Part shown: in pieces, positions 10,480 to 22,022 of the stretch
How positions within the stretch are numbered: the first letter of the stretch is position 1
How the letters are laid out: every line of letters begins with the position of its first letter
DNA from: Diplocarpon mali
Taxonomy: Eukaryota > Ascomycota > Leotiomycetes > Helotiales > Drepanopezizaceae
Direction: 5' to 3'
NCBI GenBank assembly: GCA_024741835.1
Contig: JAENRP010000032.1
Span: forward strand, 775-64,774
DNA length: 64,000 nt
Position numbers and translations under genes: made by a program
Notes under the pieces: model-generated
What the model was told of the DNA's origin: nothing
Database searches by the model: none
What the model saw: only the letters and a program-made list of their open reading frames with translations

Positions 10480-12452
10480 ATGTCTGACCACGAGAGTAAC
10501 TCCTACAACTCGGGCTACAGCACACCAGTGCCCGAACTCGACGATCACCGACATCAGAGTGCCTCGATGCAAAGGCCGCGCTCGAGACGGGGCACTGTTG
10601 ATACAATGCACAGCAATTTCCGCCGCAATTTAGTCCCGGATCTTTCTCTTGTCAACCAGGGACTTTCGCCAAAAATTGCTCGAGATTTTGAGGAGGCTGT
10701 CGATGACGAAGAGTCTGGACGAGTCTCGTCATTTAGCGGAATTGCACCTGACAGAAGCCGGCGCGGAACAATAACTACACTTGATCCCAGATCAGTCTCA
10801 CCGCCAAGCTCAGTGAAGGCTTTCGCCGAAGCACGCCGATTCGAAAGAGACCTATCTACCTCAGAACCAACTTCCGTCAAAGCATTTGCTGAAGCTCGAC
10901 GACGTGAGGAATGCGATCTGCACCGTACAGCATCGTATGATAGCCGTAGAAGCCGTCGCAGCCTTCGAAGTAGAAAATACACAAACGATAACGATGCTGA
11001 GAGTATTGCTGGTACTTGCCAGACCGTTGAGGAGGACGTGTGCTTTCCTCTACATTCTGCAGGGAATAAGAACACGCTCCAGATCGACTTTGGGCTTCTC
11101 GAGGACTTTATCGCCGATGAAGAGAACAGAGAGAAGACTCCACCACAAGGCCAGCCGCAAGCACGAATTTTCCATGATCTTCGTCACCAGAAGCCCGAAA
11201 TTCCAACTATTGTCACTCCAGATGGGGAGTTTGTTGATGCCCCATCTGGTGGTTCTTCGGAACTCAGTGAGAAGCTCTCTACAAGTCACGACTTCGAGGT
11301 CGATAAATGCTGCGAGTCACAACGAATTGAAAATAGATTCGAGTTCTTTTCCACCTTGGGCGAGTCAACAATCCATGCTGCTGAGTTTGGCGATCTTGTT
11401 CTGCCTGGAGAAGATGTTCGGAGCCTTTTTACCCTGCCTCCTCCAACAGAAGAGTCTGATGATGGTGTTTGGTGGTTGAACATGAACAGTCCAACCAAGG
11501 AGGAAATTCAAACCATCTGCAGAGCCTTTGGCGTTCATCCTCTGACAATCGAAGATATCAGCACCCAAGAGGCACGTGAAAAGATTGAACTCTTCCCATC
11601 GTACTACTTCGCATGTTTCCGCTCGTTCCATGTGGAGGAGATCGATGGGGGACAAGAGTATGAGCCTTTCAACACATATGTGGTTGTTTTCCGAGAAGGC
11701 ACCCTTAGCTTCAGCTTCTTTCCCAACCCTCACGCAGCTCAAGTGCGGCAAAGAATCACCAAGCTCAAGGATTACGTTGCCCTTAGTTCTGACTGGATCT
11801 GCTATGCTCTGATGTAGGTCTCACTTTGATCCCTAATATAGGTTGCGTCCTTGGCATACTGACAATTTATAGTGATAACATCGTTGATTCTTTCGCTCCT
11901 ATCATCAACAATATCGAACGGGAAACTGATGTCATTGAAGATGAAGTTTTCATTTCCCGGAATGATGATATGCATACATTCCTGCGCAGAATCGGCATGG
12001 TACGCAAGAATGTCATGGGCCTGATGAAGCTTTTGGGTGGCAAGGCAGATGTTTTAAAAGGCTTCACCAAGCGCTGCAATGCCAACTACAAGGTCACCCC
12101 ACGCATGGATATTGGACTCTATCTTGGCGATATTCAAGATCACGTTGTCACCATGATGACCAGTCTGGCTCACTTTGAAAAGATGCTATCTCGATCTCAC
12201 AGCAACTACCTGGCTCAACTATCCATTGAAAACATTCTCCAAGGGAACAACTCTAACAAAGTTCTTAGCAAAATTACTCTGTTGGCCTCTATCCTGGTTC
12301 CTTTGAACTTGGTCTGTGGTTTGTTTGGGATGAACGTCTCTGTTCCTTGGAAGGACAATCCAAGCTTAGGTCCATTCTTTGGAATCCTCGGATTCTTGGT
12401 CGTATTCTCTATTATGGCTCTAGTCCTTGCTAAGAGACTGAGATATATCTAG
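10480..12452 (+). CDS. CorA-family magnesium transporter (Alr1/Mnr2 type)
   Basis: This is a membrane transporter for Mg2+ and related divalent cations. Exons 10480-11813 and 11873-12452 (59-base intron; WICYALI-DNIVDSF across the junction) give 637 residues. The C-terminal third is the CorA domain: helices leading to two membrane segments around LASILVPLNLVCGLFGMNVSVPW and FFGILGFLVVFSIMALVLA, with the diagnostic Gly-Met-Asn signature between them. The first 250 residues are cytosolic and disordered, with SRRGT repeated at about 35 and 93 and SVKAFAEARR repeated at 111-120 and 132-141. The length and long N-terminal tail fit the fungal Alr/Mnr2 class rather than mitochondrial Mrs2. Whether it sits in the plasma membrane (Alr1) or vacuole (Mnr2) cannot be told here. 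Confidence 0.93.
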
Positions 12453-12783
12453 AGAATGTTTTGGGGTTTTGGGGTTGCAAAGCGTAGAGTGACGATTATC
12501 TACATGGTCAAGTCTATGGAAAGCTAGCATGCCGTTTTGCCATCCCGCCTGGTTTTCCTCGTATCTGTTGGGTTTTTCTGCGATAAATCATGTGGGCGTG
12601 GCTTGCTGCTGGTATTTCAGTGTAATTAGCAGCACTCTTCTCTTTGAATTTTGGAGATAGAACACAATTCACCTAATAATCCTTGCGTAACAAGATGCTC
12701 AATTCGGAAAGAGTGGTGACCACAATTCTATCTTTATGGCTCTCCTGCTCTTTAGAACCACCTAGACGCCACCCCAATGTCAA
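12453..12783. other. Convergent 3' region CorA transporter/RF-1-domain gene
   Basis: A 331-base stretch between two converging stop codons; presumably 3' untranslated sequence of both genes. Nothing else is seen. Confidence 0.5.
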
Positions 12784-13357
12784 TTACTTCCCATCCCCTT
12801 CTGCAACAGCATTTTCGCCACTTTCTGATGTAGCTTTCATAACTTTTGATTCGCCTAAGAGTCTGTATTTCCTTTTGCTCTTCTTCGTAGCACTCGACTT
12901 CTTCTTCTTCTTGCTCTCGGCTACAATAGCAGCCCGGCTCTCCTTTCCTTTCTCCAATTCCTCCACCCTCTCAGCCAACATCTGCCTCGCGATTTTACGA
13001 TTCTGCGTTCGAGATCGGGTAGCTTGGACCTTGAGGACGAGGCCAGTGGGAATGTGCTTCAATTGAACGGCGGAGGATGTTTTATTCTGTGGTTTGCCAA
13101 TCAGCTTGAGGTTCCGAGTAACCCATGTCCAAGAAAAGATCAGAAGCCACAGGGTTAATCACAATCTTCTGACCTCCTGGACCGCTGCCTTTCAAGAAAG
13201 CCTCGGTGAACTCCGTCTCATCCACAGGTTGCGGGCGATCAGGCATTTTCTTCGCCCATGCTGGCAGAGACGCGCTAATGCTGCGCGGCTTCGACAGACA
13301 TGTTTTGACGGCTACAAGGATTGGCCTCCTCGGGATGCGGGAGAGCTGTCCCCGCAT
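12784..13357 (-). CDS. Mitochondrial RF-1-domain protein (MTRFR/C12orf65-like)
   Basis: This is a small release-factor-like peptidyl-tRNA hydrolase thought to rescue stalled mitochondrial ribosomes. Exons 13357-13163 and 13086-12784 (76-base intron) encode 165 residues. The catalytic GGQ motif (residues 61-63, in FLKGSGPGGQKINKTSSAV) is split by the intron immediately after QKI. The RF-1 domain continues through LKHIPTGLVLKVQATRSRTQNRKIARQML and ends in a lysine-rich tail (AESKKKKKSSATKK), typical of ribosome-binding members that lack codon-recognition domains. The ATG at 13357 gives an Arg/Ser-rich N-terminus consistent with mitochondrial import. Yeast Rso55 is the likely relative. The gene is divergent from the sphingolipid-pathway gene at 13605. 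Confidence 0.88.
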
Positions 13358-13604
13358 TGTACATGTTGTTTGAGGGGCGCAACGTTGGGATATGCTCGTC
13401 TTGAACTTGATGTTCGCTGTGGTTTCCTCGTGTTCGGTCACGGAGATGATTTTGCCGACAGTAGACCCCTGTCGCGCCTTGGACCGGTACATATTACCCT
13501 TCTGTCCCCTCCGTATTCTTTCAAATCAATTCCCCTATGTTTCCCAGGGGCTGCTTCCCGACGTTTCCACGACTACATCTGCCATAGTGACTTGAATCAT
13601 GACT

Positions 13605-14124
13605 ATGTTCTCCTCAACTTTCCGATGGCTACAAAGGAAGCGGTACCAATACGAAGTAATCATCTTCGTTCCGGAGCGACGTTGAGCATTCGCTGACAAA
13701 TTCAGGTCACTTTCTCGTTGTACATGTTAACACCCACCGAGAAATTCATTTTCAGTAAGCATTTTTCTGACTGCAGCTCTGAAGCCCGTTTCCTGCCCAG
13801 CCGGATCTTGAGGAGCAGACCTCACGAGGGAATACCGCCCAGCCTGAGATTTGCGCATGCTAATAGCAATCACTCATAGACTCCTTCCTGTTTCTCTTCT
13901 TCAGCATGGTCGTCATCGCTATGACGCTCTATCTCCCGCAACACATCACCTTCCTAACCAGCCGAGCCTGGTTCTACTACAACGGCGACGAAAGCGCCAA
14001 AACGGCGGCTCAGTCGTTCCTCGAAAGTCCAAGGAGTACGGGCTTCGCTGAGAAGGTTCAGGAGACTGTGGCGGCGGGGACAGGTGCGGGATCTACGATC
14101 TTGGGTGCTGGGAAGGAGTTATGA
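13605..14124 (+). CDS. Small subunit of serine palmitoyltransferase (ssSPT-like)
   Basis: This small endoplasmic-reticulum membrane protein should stimulate serine palmitoyltransferase, the first enzyme of sphingolipid synthesis. Exons are 13605-13655, 13706-13754 and 13880-14124, encoding 114 residues; the introns are 50 and 125 bases. The protein begins MFSSTFRWLQRKRYQYE, continues VTFSLYMLTPTEKFIFN and then a hydrophobic helix ending MTLYLPQHI. This matches the ssSPT pattern of a Trp-(x)n-Tyr-Gln-Tyr helix, Leu-Tyr-Met-Leu-x-Pro-x-Glu and Pro-Gln-His. The tail after residue 65 (WFYYNGDESAKTAAQ...) is hydrophilic and lineage-specific. The third exon uses the acceptor at 13879 rather than the nearer TTCAG at 13904, which would break the frame. 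Confidence 0.82.
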
Positions 14125-14520
14125 AGGGTGCCAATGGGCTAGTCTTAAGGTCGATTTCTGGGAGGTGCTTTCAACATCGGGATCTTTCGGAAAACCAGCG
14201 TATAGGGAAAATATGGTGAAGATCTGGTTGGCTTTCCGTAAACTGGCACACACAATGACCGAATATTTGGGATTGGGTCATGACATTGTGTATTATTGAA
14301 TCCTGCGGGTATTATACATTTTCGGCCTCGGAAAGGCGTTTAGGTCGGTTTTTATAGAATGTAGCAGGGCGGCTCGCCTAAGCAACACACCGAAACCCGG
14401 TACTAATGGTAATACGGTTGGGTATCATAGATAGAACTCTCCAAAACTCCTGTGCTCCCTTCATTCGGGATACAACTGTCCTTCAACGATACCGAGCCGC
14501 ACTATGTGCCTCTGGCCAGC
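14125..14520. other. Convergent 3' region ssSPT/CENP-I genes
   Basis: About 400 bases between converging genes; likely 3' untranslated sequence. No further gene seen. Confidence 0.5.
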
Positions 14521-17030
14521 TCAAGCTTGCCCCTTGTTTTCCCTCGCGGTCATCAGATGTTTCATAGTGTTATACATCAATTCTCCTACGCCAGCAATCC
14601 CGTGGCGCTCCATGTATGTCATTACTCCTAACTTGTAATCCGGCCACACCAGGCCAAGCCCTCCATCATTCTCGAGCTGCTTCAGAGAACTCTGGGTTAC
14701 AGGGCCAGCATGTCTGCGAGAGATCTCGTCCTCGGCATTGTCCTCAAGTTCCCTAACATAAGACAATGCAAACAGAGAGAATAGCGGTGAGTATGAGAAG
14801 CTAAAAAGGCTGGAGATCGACAGCGCGGGATCGAGATCCGATACATACTTGCTTAGAGCTTGAGTCACTGTGGGGGATAACAGGCAGCCAAGTGCATTTG
14901 GATCGGTGGCGTTGAAAGCGCGAGATCTCCAGAAGCAGTTGCAGACGTCCATGAGAAACCCGTTGAACTGGTTGACATAGTCCTTGTGGTACGATTGTTG
15001 CCCAGAGCCCGAGCTATTGCTCGTTTTGGAAGCCATGGCGAGTTCGAACGCTCGTTTGTAGAGTGCGAGTATGTCACAGAGTCTGCTGATAATGCTCAGA
15101 GAGCTTGTGAACAGGAGACTGTATACTACCTCGCCAGGAGGAATGGTGATGCAGGCTATAGATTTCAGGGATGCATGTGCGATGAGTGCCGCAGTGGTTT
15201 CGTAGAAATCAAGTATTGTAGACAGTGTTTGCACGACAGTAGAGGTCTGAATGATGTTGACGGCGAGGTTACTGGCATGGTTTGTCAAAGCTGTCGTTGC
15301 TGCTGCACCCAAGGCTTGATTCTGTTGAGGGCGTGAAAGGAGAAACACCATCCATCGGCGAATTAACTCCCCGTAGAATGATAAGAGGGCTAATTGAGAG
15401 GATGTGGTGCCATCTTCCAGCAGGGCATCCTCGAGAGGTCGCAAGGTAGAGATATAGAGGTCTGAATTCGGTCAATTTGACAGTCTTCTGGCTCGGGGTC
15501 AGACTTACCTTCAAATGACTCAGGTGGAATGTATACAAGCAGATCAAGAATGACTTCACGACCAGTGGTGCCGTTCCAAGATGGCATCATGGACTTGAGA
15601 TATTTCAGACAAGCGGTTGGTAGGGTCTGGCAGCTTAGCTCAAGGGGCTTAAATAACGGGTAGGGAGATTACCTTCGTATGGCGAGTATATCCCCGTACG
15701 GCGATCAGCATCTCGAGGACTAAGCGCTCACCCGTTTCAGGTGTTTGCAGTTGGTCATCGAAGAAAGCAAGTAGCCAACTATCGATTCGCCGCGAATCAT
15801 CATCACAGAACCGAAGCTGCAAAAATCTCTGGAGCAAAGGATCGTTGATAACAGCAACTAGCTGGTTAGGCGGCTCTATCTTTTCAAGCTTTTGGACGAA
15901 TTCGTGGGCGCCTTCGATTTCTTCCAGGGTGACAGAGCTCTAGACTACTAGTTAGCTGTGTCCCGACTGCAGGGATAACAAGGGGACACACCTCTTGAGC
16001 ATGCGACGTGTATACTTGAGGCAACACAGACAATCTGGCCCCCGTTACTGCATTTTTCCGAGCCACTCTGAAGGTCCTCTTCTCTGCTGGCAGCCCATCT
16101 TGTGTTCTTTGCAGATGAAGCTCCTGGATTTCGCCAAGACGTTGCCGCCACTCTGGATTTGGATGCTGTTCCCTAGTCAATGAACTGGAAATCTGAGTCG
16201 TCGGGATGACTGACTGTGAAGGCTGAAGCACGCCCAGATGCCGCTTCGCCCACGATAACATCTGGATAGTAGTCTTTATACACTCTCAGAAGCCCAACAA
16301 GAGGCGGCTCATTTCCGGCTTGGCGTATCAGCTCCATCCTTGGGGTCTGTCAGCCTCATCTACTGGGGCCGCATGGTCTCTCAACAACGTACAAGAACTG
16401 TATCCTGAAGGGTCTGACATGCTTGCGTCGAGTAGCAAGTGAAAGTACGTGACACAGCTGTGGCCTGAAAAGGAGTGTCAGTACTGGCGGGTATGATACT
16501 CGCGTTCTGTTGCAGACGACCATACCGTAAGGCGGTGTTATCGAGCAGGTTGAAGAAGAGGCTATAAAGTTGGGACAGGATCTTCTGGTTTGCGAGAACA
16601 TCGTAGACCATAACAAGCCATTTCAACAAGGCAGCTTGTGCAGAGTACGATGGATATGCGCTGCCATGACCGAGGCTAGCTACTACTTTGACGACTATGG
16701 TGTCGGGGACCCTGGTCACGGGATAGAGGTTGCGAATCAGACCTCCAAGACTGCTTTGGTCGAGCTCATTCGGGGTTGTGATGATGTCAACCAACTTGTC
16801 CAGAGTCGCGTTGGACAGCCCATCAGAATAGGCTTTTGCTGTAACCTTCTCGGTAATACTTGCGATCTTGACGGAGCGTTGCTTTGCTTTTTTATTTGAC
16901 TCTGCTTGTGGTCAGCCCAGTACTCATTCACGTTCCCGCTCGACGACGCGTCCAACGACGCGATCTCACCCTTTTGTAAGACCGCGACCAGCTCGAATAT
17001 GCCGTCGTCGGGTTCATGAGATCTCGCCAT
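14521..17030 (-). CDS. Inner kinetochore protein CENP-I/Mis6
   Basis: This is a constitutive centromere-associated network subunit (CENP-I in animals, Mis6 in fission yeast, Ctf3 in budding yeast). I assemble eight exons: 17030-16970, 16901-16526, 16464-16393, 16338-16215, 16165-15992, 15939-15673, 15626-15509 and 15461-14521, giving 710 residues in continuous frame. The introns are 46-68 bases with GTGAGA, GTATGG, GTACGT, GTCAGT, GTGTGT, GTAATC and GTAAGT donors. Family landmarks are ALRPQLCHVLSLATRRKHVRPFRIQ in the middle and DYVNQFNGFLMDVCNCFWRSRAFN near the C-terminus, and the whole predicts as helical repeats. I recognise it from these blocks; the exact exon 1 is less certain, because it rests on a single in-phase intron with CTGAC. 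Confidence 0.84.
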
Positions 17031-20000
17031 ATCTCACAGTGCGATCTCTAAAGACCAAGACACGATGACCCTGTGTCTCCGGCGTTGTTCTAGTCTTCCC
17101 CTGCGCAGAGGCTTTGTATAGCCAATAACGCCTCGGGGTTAGAAGTGACTGGAGTCCTAGCCGAGAACCTCAACGCGCATGCCATGCCCCCTTCGGTACG
17201 TAGAGTTTACTCTCCCTGGAACGTCTCTGCCAGCCACTAATCGTTTCGTCTCTTCATCCCATATTTGCGAACCTAGACAAACCATGCCAACGTAACTCGG
17301 GCTCTACTTACCTTGCTGTGACGTACCTTGACTGATCGTGTACACAGCCCGGGCGCTGCTAACGAACGGCCTATGCAACCCGACCATCACTCAAGGGGCT
17401 CTTCAGCGAAACTTTCAACTCTATCCAACACGCTGATCATCTGCCGCACTCAGCTTATTTGCAGCTTTACCAGAGCTTAAAAGCAGAAAGATTCGCAAGA
17501 AGTGGGTGGGGTGCTGGAACTTGCAAACAGATTGTCAATGGAACAGTCATGCACGGGCTAGTTTGATTATTCTGTGAGTCTGGTGAACGGTCCGGATATC
17601 GAGGATATAGTTTCGGCGGTTGGAAAAGTTTCTATCGTCGCTTCAGCCCTTAGCTAAACACCTTCATCATAAACCAGATTACTTTCAACCTACCATGGGC
17701 AGGCCGGACAGGAGACAATGTAGGAGAGGCTGCTTGTATGTTGATTGATCGTGAGTAGCTCATTCTTGTTTCCCTTATTTCATTTTTAGACATGAAATCT
17801 TATGCATAACTAACAAGCAATTGATTTTTGATGATGGGTGGTCACTCCGTGCCTGCGTAGCTCGACCACGAAACCAGAGCACCAAAAATATGCCTATTGA
17901 TGGCATAAGCCGAGGGAGTTGACAGCCGGACACAACTACTTGGCATGGACTTCCAACGCCTCCAAGGTTGAGTAACTTATCATATCTATAGGGTATCAGA
18001 AACGGGCATAGTATAGAGATGCCTGGAAAACACCTGGTTTCCAATAAGAGGTCCTCGGACGAGGGTTTCATAGTCTAGAGAAAGCACACTTTACATAGCG
18101 CCCAGATGAGTTCTCCGCCCTCTGTATGGGCAATCGAGAAGGCTTGGGCATGTTCAGTACGATCGATTCAATCAACTATGGACTTAGGGTGCTTATTTGC
18201 ATGCCAACTTGTTCTGCGAAGTGGATTTGTAGAGACGCAGGCAGGGACACGGTACTGATGACAGGCACGGGGCTCTCGAACCGTCACCTTGCAGCACACC
18301 AGCTTTTTCACCTCAACTGCGGACAAGATTATGTCTGGAAAGTATACAGGCGCGTGTATAATCGTCAATCTCCCCCCCACCCCAAAAAGGCAAATTTACG
18401 GACGCGAGGCTCTATCCCATCCATCCGGCTTTCTGGATATCCGCATGCATGAATCGCAGTTTACCAGGCCGGCTTTTGCTCCTCGCTTGAGCAATCTCCC
18501 CCTTTGCTACCCCCTTTCTGGTCACGGGTTTTAAGCCAAGGTAACCATGCGAGTAGTGATCGGATATTGCAGTTTAAGATTCAATCCACAGGTTAGAACT
18601 GTTGAACGACATGATTCAAAGCCCAAGCAGCGAATCTGGAACCACAAGCCAGCTAGACAGTTCCAAAGACCTGAGGCTGCACACGTGCCCAATTGACGTG
18701 GGATTCGGCCGACGGGTTGCTATCTCATAGGGAAAGAGGCTTTTCAGACGATCGGTTGTCTAGTATACTAGGAATGGTTCCCGTCTGCTTGTCAAGTGTG
18801 CCAGCAAAAGTGCGAGATGGCAAGTACGATGTTGTGCAATTAGCTAATGGCCGTCCGCTCCTCGGATGGCGCTCCTGAACACGGCCATCTTCCATCCTTC
18901 CCAAAAAAAAACATGGTTTTCAATGCCTCATTTAAGAAAAGTATTACTCAGGCCCTTGAGAACGTGCAGGACAAATATCGAAGGAGTCAATGTAAACATC
19001 CCAAGAGAGCCATCGCCAGTCCGGCTCCCGTCACAGCCGGCTTCGTTTTCCAGCCCCGAGCCTCTCTCCCACTAGCTCCTTGTTTAATAACCACTGCTTC
19101 CCAGCTACTTGTGGATAGACTCTTCGGTGGTCTCTTCGGTCGGCAGCCGTGCAGATAAACGCTGTCCTCAACCACCACAGCGGTGAGCACGAGAGCTTCT
19201 ATATCCAGCAGGGCGACTCCAAAGCAGGGACCAGAAAGTCAACACATCTCCCAACCTCGGACCAGAACCAACATGACGGTTGGAAGAAGAAGGGGAGGTT
19301 GACGGGCACCAGCGTAAGTCTCATCGTCTAGGCGAGGAGCAGCCCTGCCGATGTTCAGACAACAGACACGTACTGCGTGCTCGGTACAAAGAATATTAAG
19401 CTGCTTCTTCAACTGATGTGCGGAAGCGTACCGGGACCCATGTTGACACACTTTTGGTCTCCAAGTAGGCATAATCCTACCCCGAACACTCACTAGTCTT
19501 GGCCTTGTCAGCTCCTAATGCCACAGCGACCTACGTTGCCGCCGTAGCGAGACCGAACCCGACATGTGATATCATGTTGCAGTGGCTTTGCTTGACCTGT
19601 AGCTACCGTGTTATCAGAGCTACCAAAGTTTGTTGGGGTGTTTGATGCTCTTGACAGCTATTGCTTTCGTTAGGGAGAAGCTTCATTATTTGAGTTCGAC
19701 GTGATTACGACCCCACCTTCCGCCTACCGGTACAGTACTGCCCCGTGAGTATCAGAAGCATGTGTACAAATCCACAGGGGATCGACCAAGACAACGGGAC
19801 CACATCTACTGGATAGCCTAGAGAAAGAGTTTATGAGCATAGGTACAACGCGATAATTACGAAAGGTGGTCTTGAGTGTAGAGTGGGTAATTGTCTGGTA
19901 TTTTCAAGTCCGAGGATAATCTAATACACAGAAAAGCGAGTTCCCGAGACAAAATCTCGAGCCCGAATACTGACTATGACACGACAACTCATCATCATAA

Positions 20001-20066
20001 CCAGTAAAGAGTCCCGAAGTAAAGCCCAAGAACTACAAGTGAGGGTAAAGGTCACCCTCAACCCAC
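17031..20066. other. 3-kb region with no supportable gene
   Basis: The region lies upstream of CENP-I and downstream of the Ran1/Ksp1-type kinase. Open frames here are short, overlap on both strands and show no domain, start context or splice pattern that I can defend. I found no tRNA box pair or transposon terminal repeats. It could hold the CENP-I promoter, long non-coding RNA or decayed sequence. Confidence 0.4.
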
Positions 20067-22022
20067 TCATAAATGGAGGTCGTTCCACCCCCCGACCCAT
20101 TCCAAGTCGGAATTGACGAGTTCACCATGACGTTTGTGGCAATGGGGATCCCGAGCCTTTTCCTTCTCCCAAGGGCAAGCCTTGCCCTTATCCTTAGCAC
20201 CCATTTCCTTTACAACAGTGTTCGATTTATCCCAAACTCCAATTCCAACTCCAAACCCAGAGAAGCCTAATCCAATGTGTCGGCGTGTCTTGCATACATC
20301 AGGTGATTTCTCCGGGCTGGAACTGCCGGTGTACGCTCGCCTACGTTCTCCAAGCTTGGACCACTTATCGTCACTGGTACGCTTGGGTGGTGGTGAGTAT
20401 CGAGGAGAGAATGACGGCACGACCTTTTCTTTCTGAGCGGCGTCGTGAAAGAAGAATCCATCCGCAACCAAATCCCCATCGATATCATTGACGACAGCTG
20501 CAGCATGGTCCTCGTCGGTATTCAACTTTGAAATGTTTACAAATGACGAGCTCTTTGGCTCCAAGTGTCCACAGCGTATAGTATCGTCTTGGTCCTGTTT
20601 ACTATCGTGACTCCAGGTCCTTGCGTTCTGCATCTGGCGTGCCTTGAGCTGCTTGTCGGCTTCCTCCTCGTCTTCTTCGTCCTCGTCCCACAGATCACTC
20701 CAGCTCTTGGAGACGACGTCAGTCTTCTTGCCAAAGACGGAAGCCAGAGAGGGCAGAGGCTTGGTCTTGGACATTGTGATGGGCAGAGAGCCAGAGGTTG
20801 ACGAGATACTAGCTTTTGGGGGGCCGGACTTAATCGGACGTCTGATTTCCATCGACTGCATTGATGCTCCCAGCGACGAGTTCATTACAGACGCCAACGA
20901 TGGAGTCGGCAGCCCAACAGAGAACCAGTCCTTTTTGCTATCTTCCGAGCTTGGGAAGAGATCTTCAGACTGGTAGCTCTCGTCGTCTGCGATAACAGAC
21001 AGCTGGCGGATCTGTTGCGGTGGGCTTGCGTGAAGGACCCTTGCCCACGGAAATGATCCCGTGCTCACCTGCGGGCTTTGGATGGATGGAGTCCGAAGAG
21101 GCTCGCGATGAGCGCTGGCGATGCCACGTCGTTCAGCCATGCAGAAGTCATCCAATGACTCATCAAATGTAGTGAAGCTGACCAGGCGCTCGAGTGCTCC
21201 CCGAGCTGCTTCCAAGGATCGTTTGCGGGGATCCAAGCTCATGCACTGGGCAATGACCTCGTAGGTGTCTTGGGACATTGTCGGGAAGACATCGAAGAGG
21301 CACTGGTTGTCGCGAGAAAAGTCCAAGAAGAGAGGATCCGATTCCGTGGGCGTAGTGAAGGGGTTTCGCGAGAAGAGGATGTTCAGCAAGCAGATACCAA
21401 TGGCCCAGATATCGGCCTGCTCTGGTGCATATCCAGCCCCAGCGGAATCATATTGTTCTGGAGACATGTAACGATCGCTTCCAACCGTGGTTTCGTAGGT
21501 CCACTTATCCGTCGTAGCAAGACCAAAGTCCCCGAGCTTCATCTCTCCAGCTTGCGTGAGAAAGATGTTCTCAGGCTTGATGTCGCGGTGATACATGCCC
21601 TTGGAATGTATGTAAGCAACAGCATCGACAAGCTGGAGCATGAATCGGCGGACATGTTCGGTTTCTAGAGGACCAGTACCGGTTCGGATAGCTTCGTAAA
21701 GGTCCCCCCTGGAGCAGAACTCGAGAACAATGTATATGTGAGCCTCGGTCTCGAACGAGTGAATCAAGTTCACGATGTTGGCGTGGTAGCCAAGTCGTGC
21801 GTGACAAGCCAGCTCTTCGGACTTCTCGTCGACAGAAAAAGAGTATTCGCCGTCGGTGATGGCAGACTTCTTGGTCAAGCACTTGATGGCAACCATTTCA
21901 TTGTTGGTGAGATCCTCGGCCATGAAAACCATACCGAAGGATCCATGGTTGAGAGGAGAGATAGTCTTGAAACGTCCGTCAAGAACGACTCCATCGTAGA
22001 ACGTATCCCTGAGGCATTCCAT
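20067..22022 (-). CDS. Serine/threonine protein kinase, Ran1/Ksp1-like
   Basis: This is a cytoplasmic or nuclear protein kinase of the Ran1(Pat1)/Ksp1/Sks1 group, which links nutrient status to growth and differentiation in yeasts. From the ATG at 22022 the intronless frame encodes 651 residues. The kinase domain spans about residues 15-300: Gly-rich loop LNHGSFGMV (24-32), Lys47 in VAIKCL, catalytic HRDIKPEN (His145-Asp147) and DFG at 165-167, with YMSPEQ in place of APE. The C-terminal half is disordered, with an acidic run (DEDEEDEEEAD) and many Ser-Pro sites. The frame stays open to 22340, but upstream codons look like 5' leader: low-complexity sequence and no kinase-family similarity. 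The subgroup is inferred from the activation loop and insert around SRNPFTTPTESD. Confidence 0.86.
   Translation of the reverse strand: MECLRDTFYDGVVLDGRFKTISPLNHGSFGMVFMAEDLTNNEMVAIKCLTKKSAITDGEYSFSVDEKSEELACHARLGYHANIVNLIHSFETEAHIYIVLEFCSRGDLYEAIRTGTGPLETEHVRRFMLQLVDAVAYIHSKGMYHRDIKPENIFLTQAGEMKLGDFGLATTDKWTYETTVGSDRYMSPEQYDSAGAGYAPEQADIWAIGICLLNILFSRNPFTTPTESDPLFLDFSRDNQCLFDVFPTMSQDTYEVIAQCMSLDPRKRSLEAARGALERLVSFTTFDESLDDFCMAERRGIASAHREPLRTPSIQSPQVSTGSFPWARVLHASPPQQIRQLSVIADDESYQSEDLFPSSEDSKKDWFSVGLPTPSLASVMNSSLGASMQSMEIRRPIKSGPPKASISSTSGSLPITMSKTKPLPSLASVFGKKTDVVSKSWSDLWDEDEEDEEEADKQLKARQMQNARTWSHDSKQDQDDTIRCGHLEPKSSSFVNISKLNTDEDHAAAVVNDIDGDLVADGFFFHDAAQKEKVVPSFSPRYSPPPKRTSDDKWSKLGERRRAYTGSSSPEKSPDVCKTRRHIGLGFSGFGVGIGVWDKSNTVVKEMGAKDKGKACPWEKEKARDPHCHKRHGELVNSDLEWVGGWNDLHL

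Noticed and set aside
16902..16931. A 30-base intron in CENP-I exon 1 (GTGAAT...AGCAG)
   Set aside because: It is too short for a fungal spliceosomal intron. The 68-base intron from 16969 with the same acceptor fits phase, length and branch point.
18264..18300. tRNA B-box-like sequence (GGTTCGAGAGC on the minus strand)
   Set aside because: The box does not match the full consensus and no A box is found at the right distance.
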